Of a stretch of 64,000 nucleotides of DNA, positions 56,701 to 64,000 are shown piece after piece. The notes under the pieces are model-generated. The model did no database searches. It was not told where the DNA came from and saw only the letters and a list, made by a program, of their open reading frames with translations. The position numbers and the translations under genes were made by a program. How positions within the stretch are numbered: the first letter of the stretch is position 1; the number at the start of each line of letters is the position of its first letter. The DNA comes from Lamellibrachia satsuma (taxonomy: Eukaryota > Annelida > Polychaeta > Sabellida > Siboglinidae), in the NCBI GenBank assembly GCA_033239005.1, contig BSQZ01000095.1, positions 714,367 through 778,366 on the forward strand. Direction: 5' to 3'.

Positions 56701-59700
56701 ATTAATTTTAGCTACCTTACCATCAATACCTGGTAAGTTGCAACGAAGATATTACTTTTAATATCTAGAGCTAATTTATTAATTTGAGTATAACAAGTGC
56801 CTGTATGCTAATGGGTAGAATGTGTGCCACAAACATACTACCCTGGTAGTCGGATATCTCCATGCAATCTGTAGCAACCACTACCACGGGAGAGTTAGAT
56901 TGGTAGCGTACAACTTTAATAACCCCATTCCCTGAATACATGTTGAGGGTCCAGGAGAGGAAGATAGTATTCCCACATTCTGGCAAAGCACCAATCTATC
57001 CACCAAAAACATGACTAATCAGCAGTGGTTGTAACCACACGAACACACATGGGTAAAAAGGTTCATGCGCACAAGCTGCAGCTGGGAGGAAACACAGAAT
57101 TTCTGAGTAAGCCCAGTATTCAATCATGTTCTCAATCATGCTATCCAATAAAAAAATAATTCCAAAAGGTGTAGGAGGCCGATTTCAGTGTCTGACGAGT
57201 TTTTCTGCCGACAGCTAGAGCTGCCAGACTAGTTGGATATATTTACAAATGCCTACCGCAACCTAAATTATGAACCAGTAAAGGTCAGACGTAGGATAAT
57301 AACAGCTGCTATGTGTTCCGTAGCCAGAATAGCAGTAACTGATTACCATACTCAACAAGTAACGAAAGCTGTTCATTCTTATCATTCCATCACTGTCTAC
57401 TGCCATATACTCATTTATAAATACAGTTGAGTGAACTCAGAGAGTGGGGTGAATGAAAATGCCCAACTTTTGGAACAGCACCAGGTGGACTCAAACCCTG
57501 GTCCGCTTGACTGAGAATCCAGCTCTGTGAATCTATCACACCCCACCCATACCTGCATGCAAACAATATCTGCCACAGAACATTCCATCTGTACACACAA
57601 CGTGACGAAGAAAAGGATACTGAAGCTCTGGTCCGTGATCTCCAAGTGCCACAGATTAATCCTAAGGTCGTCCGCTGACATATACGTCTCTTGGTCACTA
57701 TTCACAGATATAGAGTTTATGTGGTATGTGTGCGCATTGGCAAACACCCGCCGAGGGCTAGCCTCCACCATCAGTTCCATTGGCTTAAACACAGGCACAC
57801 GTAATGTTGTTATCGATGTCGGGTCACGCATTAGACCACTGTCGTCCTTCAGGTTGTAACCCTCTGGTCGACGATCACGTTCCGAAACCTTCCACAATTT
57901 TACTGTTTTGTCTGAAATACAAAGGGTATCGATTTAAGGCATCGTACTACAAAGTGAACCAATCCTCTGATTTGAGATATTAATTATCTGACCTTCATGA
58001 CCTTCTTGGCAATTTAAACAGGCAAGTTTAAATATGTGATGTTCATATCACAATAAGAATATTAATAGTTGAAGTTAGTGAACCACCTAAATATGGGGTT
58101 AATTTGCATGGCTACAGGTTTTCATTTCATTTTAAAACATAATAGTTACAAAATATGACAGAGTTATTTCTTGGGATACAGTACATAATTGTTGTCGTTT
58201 ATTCACAATACATGTTTACCTTCCCTAATGTACTCACCATTTGTTGATAATAAGAAATGTGCCGGATTCGCACGTTTCAACCACCTAATTTTGTTGATCT
58301 TTTCCTCTATTTCTAAGCTTTTGAGGTAGTCAAACTCAGGTTCGTGACTCTGGAAGGTGCTGTAGACGTTGTATTCCCCACGACAGTGATGCAAGTTTGA
58401 TTTGCCCTGCAATCAAACCTCCAATGCATCCAGATGTAACATAAGCAGCATCACAAACTCATCTGTTAGGCAGGATCATTGCCGCACTACTGGACTACTT
58501 AATCTTGTAGCACTAGACATCCAACAATTACAGACATACACCTATAACAAACACATTATAATTAATCAGCTATGATTTTATCGTCCCTTACTAATATTAT
58601 CAGTACTCATGTTTTTGTAATTATGGTAACAGACACAAAGAGCCAAGTTAGAAATCCCACTACTATTGTCTCTCTTCCTATGCACGGGAATTGTGCCACA
58701 ACTTACCACACTAATACTAACCTGAACTAAATGGCCCAATTTGCAGTAGCAAGCTTAATTTCTCTGCCAACAGCTTCAAAATCACTAGTACAACCGCCAA
58801 GGCAAGTTCGTAAACCACTGTGATATTTTTTATTACGCTCCCTCAAGGCATGAAAACATGACCTGCATGTCAGAGCACTCAGTGGAAAATCCTGTCTGAT
58901 GGGCCCATGCATGAAATCTGATAAATTAAGCCCATGATGAAGTAGACGGAAAATAGCGACAATAGGCTACGAGAACATTTGACTGGAAGAAAACTCACAG
59001 ACTGGTCACGCTGGAATATGACAACACGTCCGCCTTTGTCCCCTGTTGCCAACAGTTCTCCGTCATCGTTGTATTCGACACATGAAATTATGTCAGCTAT
59101 CAGAAGGAAAAATATATTGTAACCAACAGGGATTGACGGCATGTGATGACAAAATAGGTAATCACGAAAAATTGTGCAGCAACGAATAACTGGTTATATA
59201 AATAAGTATGCAAATAAGTGCAGCTGCGTGGTTGTCCACAGTGGAATGCTGTCCAGAAAAATCATGTTGGAGTTGATGGGACCAGGGTTAAAATTGCATG
59301 TGTACAAACTAGGGCTGCAACGATTCACTAAGCCATGACATGATACGCAATGTGATATTTGTGTCACGAAGAAAAACGAGTGAACTTTTACTTTACAATA
59401 TGGCGCTATATTTTACAATTTTTACATTGAGCCTCCAGCTACAACAAACTAATACGCACATTACGGGATTATGTCATGCGGTTATACATTAGTATCAGTA
59501 GTCACGAAATAGTCTCTAAAGGATGTTTAGGGATTTTTCAACAAGATGATACTTTGAATGTATCATATCGCTAAAAAATATTGCAATAGATCGATGAATC
59601 ATTGCAGCCCTACTGCCCTAGTACACACACCATGCTATAAAAAAAACAATGTTTTAATCAATCACACTTCATTAAACAATGTTGCAAATACAAAATCTTA

Positions 59701-61774
59701 GTTTGCAATTATGTGGTATGTGAGAAATCACAAATGTAAACTGGGTATTTATTTAGGTAATGCTAGGTTTTTGTTAGATTGTCGAAAAAGGTTTTTTTGT
59801 CAAAAAAATACACCCATCAGAAAAGAATGTCAAGTGATACAGAAGCTATAATTTTCAAGCCATCAGGCTAAACTTCTGCCACCTGCAAAGGCCTTCTCAA
59901 AATTCAGGGTGGAAAAAACAATCAAAACACCTCAAGAAATAGGTTTCCATAAAAAAACAGTGGTTTATTGGTATGATAAAACTAAGCTTGTTGGTGATTC
60001 AGCTGGAAAAGTGTAAGCACAGTGTGCAAGATCAACTCGGTGCTAGTCAACTTATTCGGTGGTAATGATGTCGATGTGAACAATTTTTTTAATCAATGAT
60101 GCAGTATTTTTTAATTGATATTTCTTGTATTATACAAGCAGATAAAAAATGCTATAGTACAATTCCAAATATTCCATACATATCTGGTTCAAAGGACGTT
60201 TTTTAAAGTTTGTTTGTAGGTAACGGGGCTGGTAATTGCATAGTGAAGCAACTCAGCGCGTAGCCCACATATTTCTCTGCCTGTTTTTTTCTTTGAATTG
60301 CAACATGGAAAACAGTCATAACACCAAGTGTCAAACAGGTTATACAATGGAAAAGGGTGACTCAAAAGATATTATATGGATGGAGCTTATATTGCATGCC
60401 ATTTGAAAATGTATACTACGTCTTGTTCTTTCGCTTACTTAAATGAACAGGCTATAATAACCACAATGGCAACCACTCTCCAGAGGTCAGTATTTTGCAA
60501 GGAGCTCTGTGAACAGCATACATAAGACCTATGCGAGGAGCATTCCTCATAACAGAAGGGTTGCTAGTCACAACAATAGTATATAAATTATACAAAGTTA
60601 CTGCGTCAAAATGAAATGTGTGAAGCTACAGGTACAATGGTAGTCTTTTGAACTACTGTACTTGTCACATTTTATCCAGGTTGCTTTTAAAATTGTAGCA
60701 TTACTGTTCTAAAGCACCAGAAGACGTATTCTTCAACAGGCCAATTTAACCATGTTGCAGTATTCCCTAATATAGCGTGTTCTAGCAATTACAGCACTTA
60801 GACAAGCAGGCACCAGGTAGAACAGGTCTCTTATCTTCCATGTGATGGTCAGTTTGGCCACTAAGGTCATATTATCTGTTGACACTGTAGCTTAGCAGCA
60901 GGTCAGTAGTTGAGCCTTGAGGCATGGCCATAAGGACTGAATAGTTGAACTCCAGTGTTACTTTTTGACACATTTCTTTCAAACTCACATCATAAAAAAT
61001 TACATTTGGATGTGTTAAAATTTCATCTTAAACAAGCCCACATATATAATGAAGGGATGTTGTTAAAAGTTGTTAATTGCCGATACCTAGATTAGGAAAG
61101 ATGTTCTATTTTTTGCTACGTAGATAACTTGAGTCATTCACACTTACAAATTCCTTCCACATTGGCCGTTACTTGAATATAATTTGAGTTTGCAAATGTA
61201 AAGGGGGTTTCCTCTAAGATGCTTGTTTAAGTTTGAAAATGACCAACTGTGTAAATTAATAAATTTTATATCAGAAGTGGCCTCGATTATTCATGTTCAA
61301 GATCTTGAATACACAAAAGGAAACCGTTGCAATCGTTCACTTGACCACGAAATTTAGTCGAAATATTAGTAACAGTGCAGTGGTCTTAACTTAAATGTGT
61401 CACTTGTATATCCATTGATAGCATAGTTATTGTAGCCCACTAATAAAGCCCTATACCACACAGAACTATAGGCCTTAGCCATAGGCATAGGGGCTTAGTC
61501 TAGGATACACCTGTCATGACTCATGTCAGCTTGCTAAATTTCTTTACTGTGCATAGCACCGATACAAACCTTCTGTTACGTCCTCTTCGACTGTTCCTTT
61601 CACTTGAGAGAAGCACCATTGTATTTCCCCACCATTGCCTACAAAGAAAACGCGCATTGTTAGTGAGCAAACACGAAAGAGTTGCCGTAAATCGGGTGAT
61701 ACATACACGACTCGTCATGGATTTATGGGCGAACCCGAGATTGGTCGGCCAGAAATATGGCACTTACCCGCCAT
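44471..61774 (-). CDS. PPP2R2A: Protein phosphatase 2A 55-kDa regulatory subunit B, complete, 8 coding exons
   Basis: B55 is the substrate-targeting subunit of the PP2A heterotrimer, a seven-bladed WD40 propeller acting in mitotic exit and signalling. Minus-strand exons, in order, are 61768-61774, 61570-61638, 58999-59096, 58238-58406, 57621-57911, 55538-55702, 46307-46568 and 44471-44747. They total 1338 nt, giving 445 residues plus stop, against 447 in human PPP2R2A. All junctions are GT-AG and keep frame. Both PR55 family signatures are present: [15 protein letters not shown] and [15 protein letters not shown]. So are [11 protein letters not shown] at the N-terminus and the C-terminal [20 protein letters not shown]. 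The symbol follows the human A paralogue; invertebrates usually have a single gene (fly twins). Introns carry most of the repeats in this half of the window. Confidence 0.97.
44937..45068 (+). repeat. Dispersed intron repeat, copy 1 (subfamily A)
   Basis: From TTTGTCTGAAGGTAACGGGG to CAACACCAAGTGTCAAACAG with a central TTTCTCTGCCTG and T-run. Antisense to PPP2R2, in its last intron. Confidence 0.9.
45331..45480 (+). repeat. Dispersed intron repeat, copy 2 (subfamily B)
   Basis: Shares the CCCACACATTTCTCTGCCTG core and the AAGTGTCGAACAGGG end with subfamily A. The left part (ACTGAGACTGGCACAGACTG) and AATGACAAGGAACTCAGTC differ. Confidence 0.88.
45815..45948 (+). repeat. Dispersed intron repeat, copy 3 (subfamily A)
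   Basis: Nearly identical to copy 1 from TTTGTCTGAAGGTAACGG to AAGTGTCAAACAGGG. Confidence 0.9.
46307..46568 (-). CDS. PPP2R2A: PPP2R2 coding exon 7
   Basis: Residues 267-353 plus two bases, [31 protein letters not shown] and [12 protein letters not shown]. Acceptor TACCTGCAG, donor GTATGG. Confidence 0.97.
47202..47342 (+). repeat. Dispersed intron repeat, copy 4 (subfamily B)
   Basis: B-type left end (GGGTTGAGATTTGCACCGAC), core TTTCTCTGCCTG, end AAGTGTCAAACAGGG. An extra C in CACCCAAG breaks the antisense frame. Confidence 0.88.
47607..47736 (+). repeat. Dispersed intron repeat, copy 5 (subfamily A)
   Basis: GTCTGAGGGTAACGGGGCTG to AAGTGTCAAACAGGG. Confidence 0.9.
49303..49683 (+). repeat. 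Left cluster of GTGACTCGCGTTACA motifs (4 copies)
   Basis: Copies at 49303-49317, 49466-49480, 49654-49668 and 49669-49683, each with 0-1 mismatches to the consensus. The last two abut as a perfect 15-bp tandem step. Confidence 0.93.
50008..50577 (-). CDS. Uncharacterised 189-codon open frame within the 3.4-kb TIR element
   Basis: The product has an acidic linker ([15 protein letters not shown]) followed by [20 protein letters not shown], then [19 protein letters not shown] recall this arrangement (a small Tudor/SH3-like barrel with a WKWP motif and a trailing aromatic) near the C-terminus of uncharacterised invertebrate multicopy proteins; this was not checked. A complete transposase catalytic core is not visible, so this is probably the last exon or 3' remnant of the element's own gene. 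Four 15-bp motifs lie on each side. It is antisense-independent of PPP2R2 exons but on the same strand. The true start is unknown; the first Met at 50577 may lie inside an intron-like stretch. Confidence 0.5.
   Translation of the reverse strand: MYFLFVYKTSVKRVVWNSVRSRKNIVNNASSFTEAAGTSNVKVVEVKPCEIDEINKALGIDQVVKDTSLIQGIARVHYVAYEKGKTVHFPLTSDLDSDEWDDNVSRISVRDRCLVEYQGNVKKIVCGEYQVSVMVPAGNNWKWPVIPDERFYTADKLAETEATLRCQQLWAFWLSGSVNDLFWVQNLCA
50724..50937 (+). repeat. Right cluster of GTGACTCGCGTTACA motifs (4 copies)
   Basis: Copies at 50724-50738, 50750-50764, 50766-50780 and 50923-50937, three of them perfect. Orientation is the same as in the left cluster. Confidence 0.93.
51505..51619 (+). repeat. 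Dispersed intron repeat, copy 6 (diverged B)
   Basis: Recognisable by CACACATTTCTATGCCTG, ATGACAAGGAACTG and AAGTGTCGAACAGG. Confidence 0.8.
51898..53855. mobile_element. Foldback element with inverted arms of about 0.7 kb
   Basis: The left arm (51898 to about 52590) returns as its complement in the right arm (about 53160-53855). Matching landmarks include TATGCCAAATTAATTTA and its complement, CATTTCCCATTCGGATTCTG and its complement, TTGAATTGCAACATGTCATC and its complement, and GGGGTGAAATG with CATTTCACCCC. Arms are diverged by substitutions and small indels. The unique centre (about 52590-53160) has no clear gene. CACTCGC/GAGCGATTT phrases recur through it. It lies in PPP2R2 intron 6. Confidence 0.85.
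53879..54018 (+). repeat. Dispersed intron repeat, copy 7 (subfamily A)
   Basis: TTTGTCTGAAGGTAACGGGG to AAGTGTCTAACAGGG, just right of the foldback element. Confidence 0.9.
54345..54481 (+). repeat. Dispersed intron repeat, copy 8 (subfamily B)
   Basis: CTGGACCGAAACGTGCACAA left end, TTTCTCTGCCTG core, ATGACAAGGAACTCAGTC, AAGTGTCGAACAGGG. Confidence 0.88.
54680..54798 (+). repeat. Dispersed intron repeat, copy 9 (decayed A)
   Basis: TGTCTGTAGGTAATAGGGCT to CACGCCAAGTGACTGACC. The T-run in the centre is shortened. Confidence 0.75.
55074..55176 (+). repeat. Dispersed intron repeat, copy 10 (A, internal deletion)
   Basis: TGTAACAGGGCTGACAATTG, then TTTCTCTGCCTG, then GTGTCAAACAG. The stretch between core and end is deleted. 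Confidence 0.8.
55538..55702 (-). CDS. PPP2R2A: PPP2R2 coding exon 6
   Basis: Residues 212-266 plus one base, [20 protein letters not shown] then [13 protein letters not shown]. Acceptor GTCACCTCAG, donor GTAAGT. The next intron is 9.0 kb and full of mobile elements. Confidence 0.97.
57300..57555 (-). mobile_element. tRNA-derived SINE, second copy of the 25514 family
   Basis: The minus-strand head has GGTTTGAGTCCACCTGG (B box) and an A-box-like region before it. The plus strand shares AAAGCTGTTCATTCTTAT and CAGGTGGACTC with the WDR1 intron 5 copy. It is in PPP2R2 intron 5. Confidence 0.7.
57621..57911 (-). CDS. PPP2R2A: PPP2R2 coding exon 5
   Basis: Residues 115-211 plus one base, with [40 protein letters not shown] (second signature) and [14 protein letters not shown]. 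Acceptor ATTTCAG, donor GTATCC. Confidence 0.97.
58238..58406 (-). CDS. PPP2R2A: PPP2R2 coding exon 4
   Basis: Residues 59-114 plus one base. Contains [20 protein letters not shown], the first PR55 signature region. Acceptor TTTGATTGCAG, donor GTGAGT. Confidence 0.97.
58999..59096 (-). CDS. PPP2R2A: PPP2R2 coding exon 3
   Basis: Residues 26-58, [20 protein letters not shown] and [12 protein letters not shown]. Acceptor CTTCTGATAG, donor GTGAGT. Confidence 0.96.
59310..59620. mobile_element. hAT-like MITE with 8-bp target duplication
   Basis: Left end TAGGGCTGCAACGATTCA, right inner end TGAATCATTGCAGCCCTA followed by CTGCCCTA. Flanks GTACAAAC (59302-59309) and GTACACAC (59621-59628) match at 7 of 8 bases. 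No coding capacity. PPP2R2 intron 2. Confidence 0.75.
59629..61569. other. PPP2R2 intron 2, remainder
   Basis: AT-rich intron with one dispersed repeat copy at 60208-60342. No exon seen. Confidence 0.5.
60208..60342 (+). repeat. Dispersed intron repeat, copy 11 (subfamily A)
   Basis: GTTTGTAGGTAACGGGGCTG to CACCAAGTGTCAAACAGG in PPP2R2 intron 2. Confidence 0.9.
61570..61638 (-). CDS. PPP2R2A: PPP2R2 coding exon 2
   Basis: Residues 3-25 plus one base, [20 protein letters not shown]. Acceptor TTTCTTTGTAG, donor GTTTGT (weak). Confidence 0.93.
61768..61774 (-). CDS. PPP2R2A: PPP2R2 coding exon 1 (7 coding bases)
   Basis: ATG GCG G, then the donor GTAAGT. It joins to exon 2 as [10 protein letters not shown], matching the short Gly-rich N-terminus of B55 proteins. 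No in-frame ATG precedes EIQW within exon 2, which supports this tiny start exon. Confidence 0.85.
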
Positions 61775-62050
61775 GTCCATCCAGAATAAACACGTTGAAA
61801 CCTTTAATAAGTACTCCTACACTATTCGCAAATTCGTTTTGTGCGAATTTTGTAGGCTACATGTAATGATGGCATCAGATTCTGATGCCAACATAGGTTC
61901 AATGGTAAATCCAAGATGGCGTACAATGGAGGATAATTGGGCTTTACGTCAGATCGACAAACAGCGGCATTGTGGGATTGCTAGTTTCGCGCGAAATTCT
62001 TTTCCGGCTCCTTCGCCTGAACAAAACGTTTATTACTAATTTGTAGTATA
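61775..62050 (-). promoter_or_regulatory. Likely PPP2R2 promoter and 5' UTR
   Basis: GC/CpG-richer than its surroundings and directly upstream of the start exon. It contains TTTCGCGCGAAA (61985-61996), a perfect dyad matching an E2F-type site. CCAAGATGGCG (61911-61921) matches the YY1 core on the plus strand. TGGCATCAGA...TCTGATGCCA (61870-61890) is a short palindrome. The transcription start is not fixed. Confidence 0.5.
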
Positions 62051-62629
62051 AGAACATAGAAGAGCTATGTTTAGTGAAGTTTGTAAACGCAATCGAACTT
62101 TCTTTGTCAACTTTTTTCTGCGGAGTTTGTTGTTTTCAGCTTATACAAAAAGACCATCGTAAATGTATTTAAATATAATTATACTGGTATGTGTGTGTTC
62201 AGCCACTTAAACAGCTAATGCACTTCATGTAGGCCTAAGTATGCGCATATATAATACATTTATTGAAATACGTATTTTATAGTGTATAAATGAAAAGTAA
62301 AGTTATTTTTATTAATGTGGTACAGTGGCGTCACCTTGCGTTTATCGAATTATGATTATTGACGAGCACTGGTGAACAGTTGTTCATCGATCATCAGGTG
62401 AGACCGGACACCCCCATGATTACAAAATATTGTCCAAAATCGTTGTATTTCATTCTGCAAACGCAGTGAAAATGGCATTTAATGTTTACCAAAGTATAGT
62501 ATTTTTGTGACGCTATATGCTTATCCATTATGTGCCCCATTGTTACTGCCGGGTGCAATTAGGGAAGTAAAATGATCGATTACGTGCGAGTAGATTTACA
62601 TTTTGTATATATAATCACACATGCATTCA

Positions 62630-62815
62630 CCAACACCCCACACACGAGTACGTACGTATAGCATACGTCGTACGTATACGCATATATTTAAGCATGCATG
62701 CGCGGACACCCATACCCCGCACACACGCGTCTACCCCATACGTACGTATACGTGAGCGCACGCATGTACCCACGTACGCGCGCGCACTCACGTACGCACA
62801 CACTATACGCACGAT
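62630..62815. repeat. Alternating purine-pyrimidine tract
   Basis: Dense ACGTACGTAT, CGTATACG, GCATGCATGCGCG and GTACGCGCGCGCAC runs. Such tracts can adopt Z-DNA or small cruciforms. Confidence 0.75.
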
Positions 62816-64000
62816 AGACCGTTATGCATTAGCGTGCTTATTTAATGCAGACACACGGATTACGTAGGACATGTTATAGCAACTCGGATCATGCAAATTT
62901 GCGCAATCCAATTGTCCAAATACGCAGAGTTTGTCCTGAATAGCACTGACTGCAAAGATTCATGTGGTTGCCGTTCCGTCCGTGTGTTTGTGTAGATTCC
63001 ATCCGCAGCACAACGATGCCTGTATCGACGATATACAGTGGAAAATCAATCTCGTTATTCAGGTCAAGTCCCAATCAATCAATAGGCTATTATTAATCTG
63101 TCATATTTCTCGCGTACCAGTGTTGGCTGGTATTAAAATTACGACTGCAACAATGCATTGGCCCAGAAGACGGGGCGTGGGTGCCACAATAAATATACCA
63201 TTATAATCATCGTATTTTATCATCATCAACAAATTTATTTAGACACTGTGTTTGTCCTATATGACTATGTTCAGGACTGTTTGTAGTGCATTTGACTAAA
63301 GCCTTAATACTGAGACTACTATAACTACTAAGAATTACAATAATACTGAAAACTGTGACAAATAATAGAAATTAAAATTGCTAAGACTGTGCAAACAAAA
63401 ACGACACAAACTAAAACGCACAGATAAATCATCATTATCAATGTTACTTTATTTTACTGACTATATCTTCTCCACGATGTTCTGAATAGATTCATCAGAC
63501 CGGTGATTGTAATTTATTACTATATTAATCTTTTTAGCTTATTCAGTCTAATGAAAGCAACTGAAAGCAGCTCACAAAGTTAAATTGACTGTGGAAATCT
63601 ATTGAGATATTTATAGATGTAAATATCTTCATTCCGAATGGAATACAGGCCGACACGACAATACACCACCGCAATGGTTTATTGTTTTCGGCTGCCTTCT
63701 TCGTTTCATTCCGGGTTGCATCACGTTTCGTCATTTCGCCATCGACTGATCTCATCCAGCTGTTCCTTTGCCTTTCACGTTCCATTGTCTGCCGTGTGAC
63801 ATTTATTGTGTCTATCCGGAAAGTGTGTCATATCCAAATCCATGTCCTTCTTACAGTCTCTTGCTTGGTGATATTTTGGTATGTCTCCTTCACAAGTACG
63901 GCGTTCGTCGTCATGTCTTACCATTTTATTTCGCAACGTTTCTCAGTGCACACCCTCGAAATTGTAATGATCATTTTTGTAGCTGTTCTATTGCCCCCGT
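62816..64000. other. No gene seen at the right edge
   Basis: AT-rich unique sequence. The 80-codon frames at 62964-63206 (plus) and 63543-63785 (minus) show no recognisable domain. Confidence 0.5.

Noticed and set aside
61521..61763. 80-codon minus-strand frame over the PPP2R2 start
   Set aside because: Different frame from the conserved [11 protein letters not shown] exon.

Overview
The window is animal nuclear DNA, most likely from a marine or other non-vertebrate animal. The genes have many GT-AG introns and long AT-rich non-coding DNA. The repeats are CR1-type LINEs, tRNA-derived SINEs, hAT-like and TTAA-flanked DNA transposons, and many minisatellites. No bacterial operon, ribosomal RNA, convincing tRNA gene or CRISPR array was found. 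I cannot name the phylum from the sequence alone.

Two conserved genes can be reconstructed from start to stop. The first is WDR1 (actin-interacting protein 1, AIP1), plus strand, 16 coding exons between 7953 and 38154, giving 603 codons. The second is the B55 regulatory subunit of protein phosphatase 2A (PPP2R2 family), minus strand, 8 coding exons between 61774 and 44471, giving 445 codons. They point towards each other (tail to tail) with about 6.3 kb between the stop codons. AIP1 works with cofilin to disassemble actin filaments. B55 targets PP2A to substrates in mitosis and signalling. I see no functional link between them beyond adjacency.

Layout: 1-7250 holds an AT-rich tandem repeat, one weak exon candidate, a broken transposase-like gene (1586-4430) followed by a perfect 104-bp palindrome, and a degenerate 170-180-bp satellite. 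7250-7952 is the WDR1 upstream region. WDR1 intron 1 (7969-19689) carries two same-strand CR1 copies (about 10.3-14.6 kb and 15.05-18.03 kb), microsatellites and two hAT-like MITEs. Later WDR1 introns hold minisatellites with units of 46, 32, 43, 59, 22 and 29 bp, a TTAA-flanked element, SINEs and LINE tails. A 25-bp array follows the WDR1 stop. The PPP2R2 introns hold eleven copies of a 100-150-bp repeat, all in one orientation. They also hold a 3.4-kb element with perfect 17-bp terminal inverted repeats, a foldback element with arms of about 0.7 kb, and a hAT-like MITE.

The best leads for something new are three. (1) The 43-bp minisatellite before WDR1 exon 9 is made of copies of that exon's own 3' splice site and first 17 coding bases, so about 35 decoy acceptors sit in front of the real one. 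(2) A 15-bp motif, GTGACTCGCGTTACA, occurs eight times in one orientation, four on each side of a 189-codon open frame inside the 3.4-kb TIR element. (3) The short repeat in the PPP2R2 introns keeps one antisense peptide frame across two diverged subfamilies.
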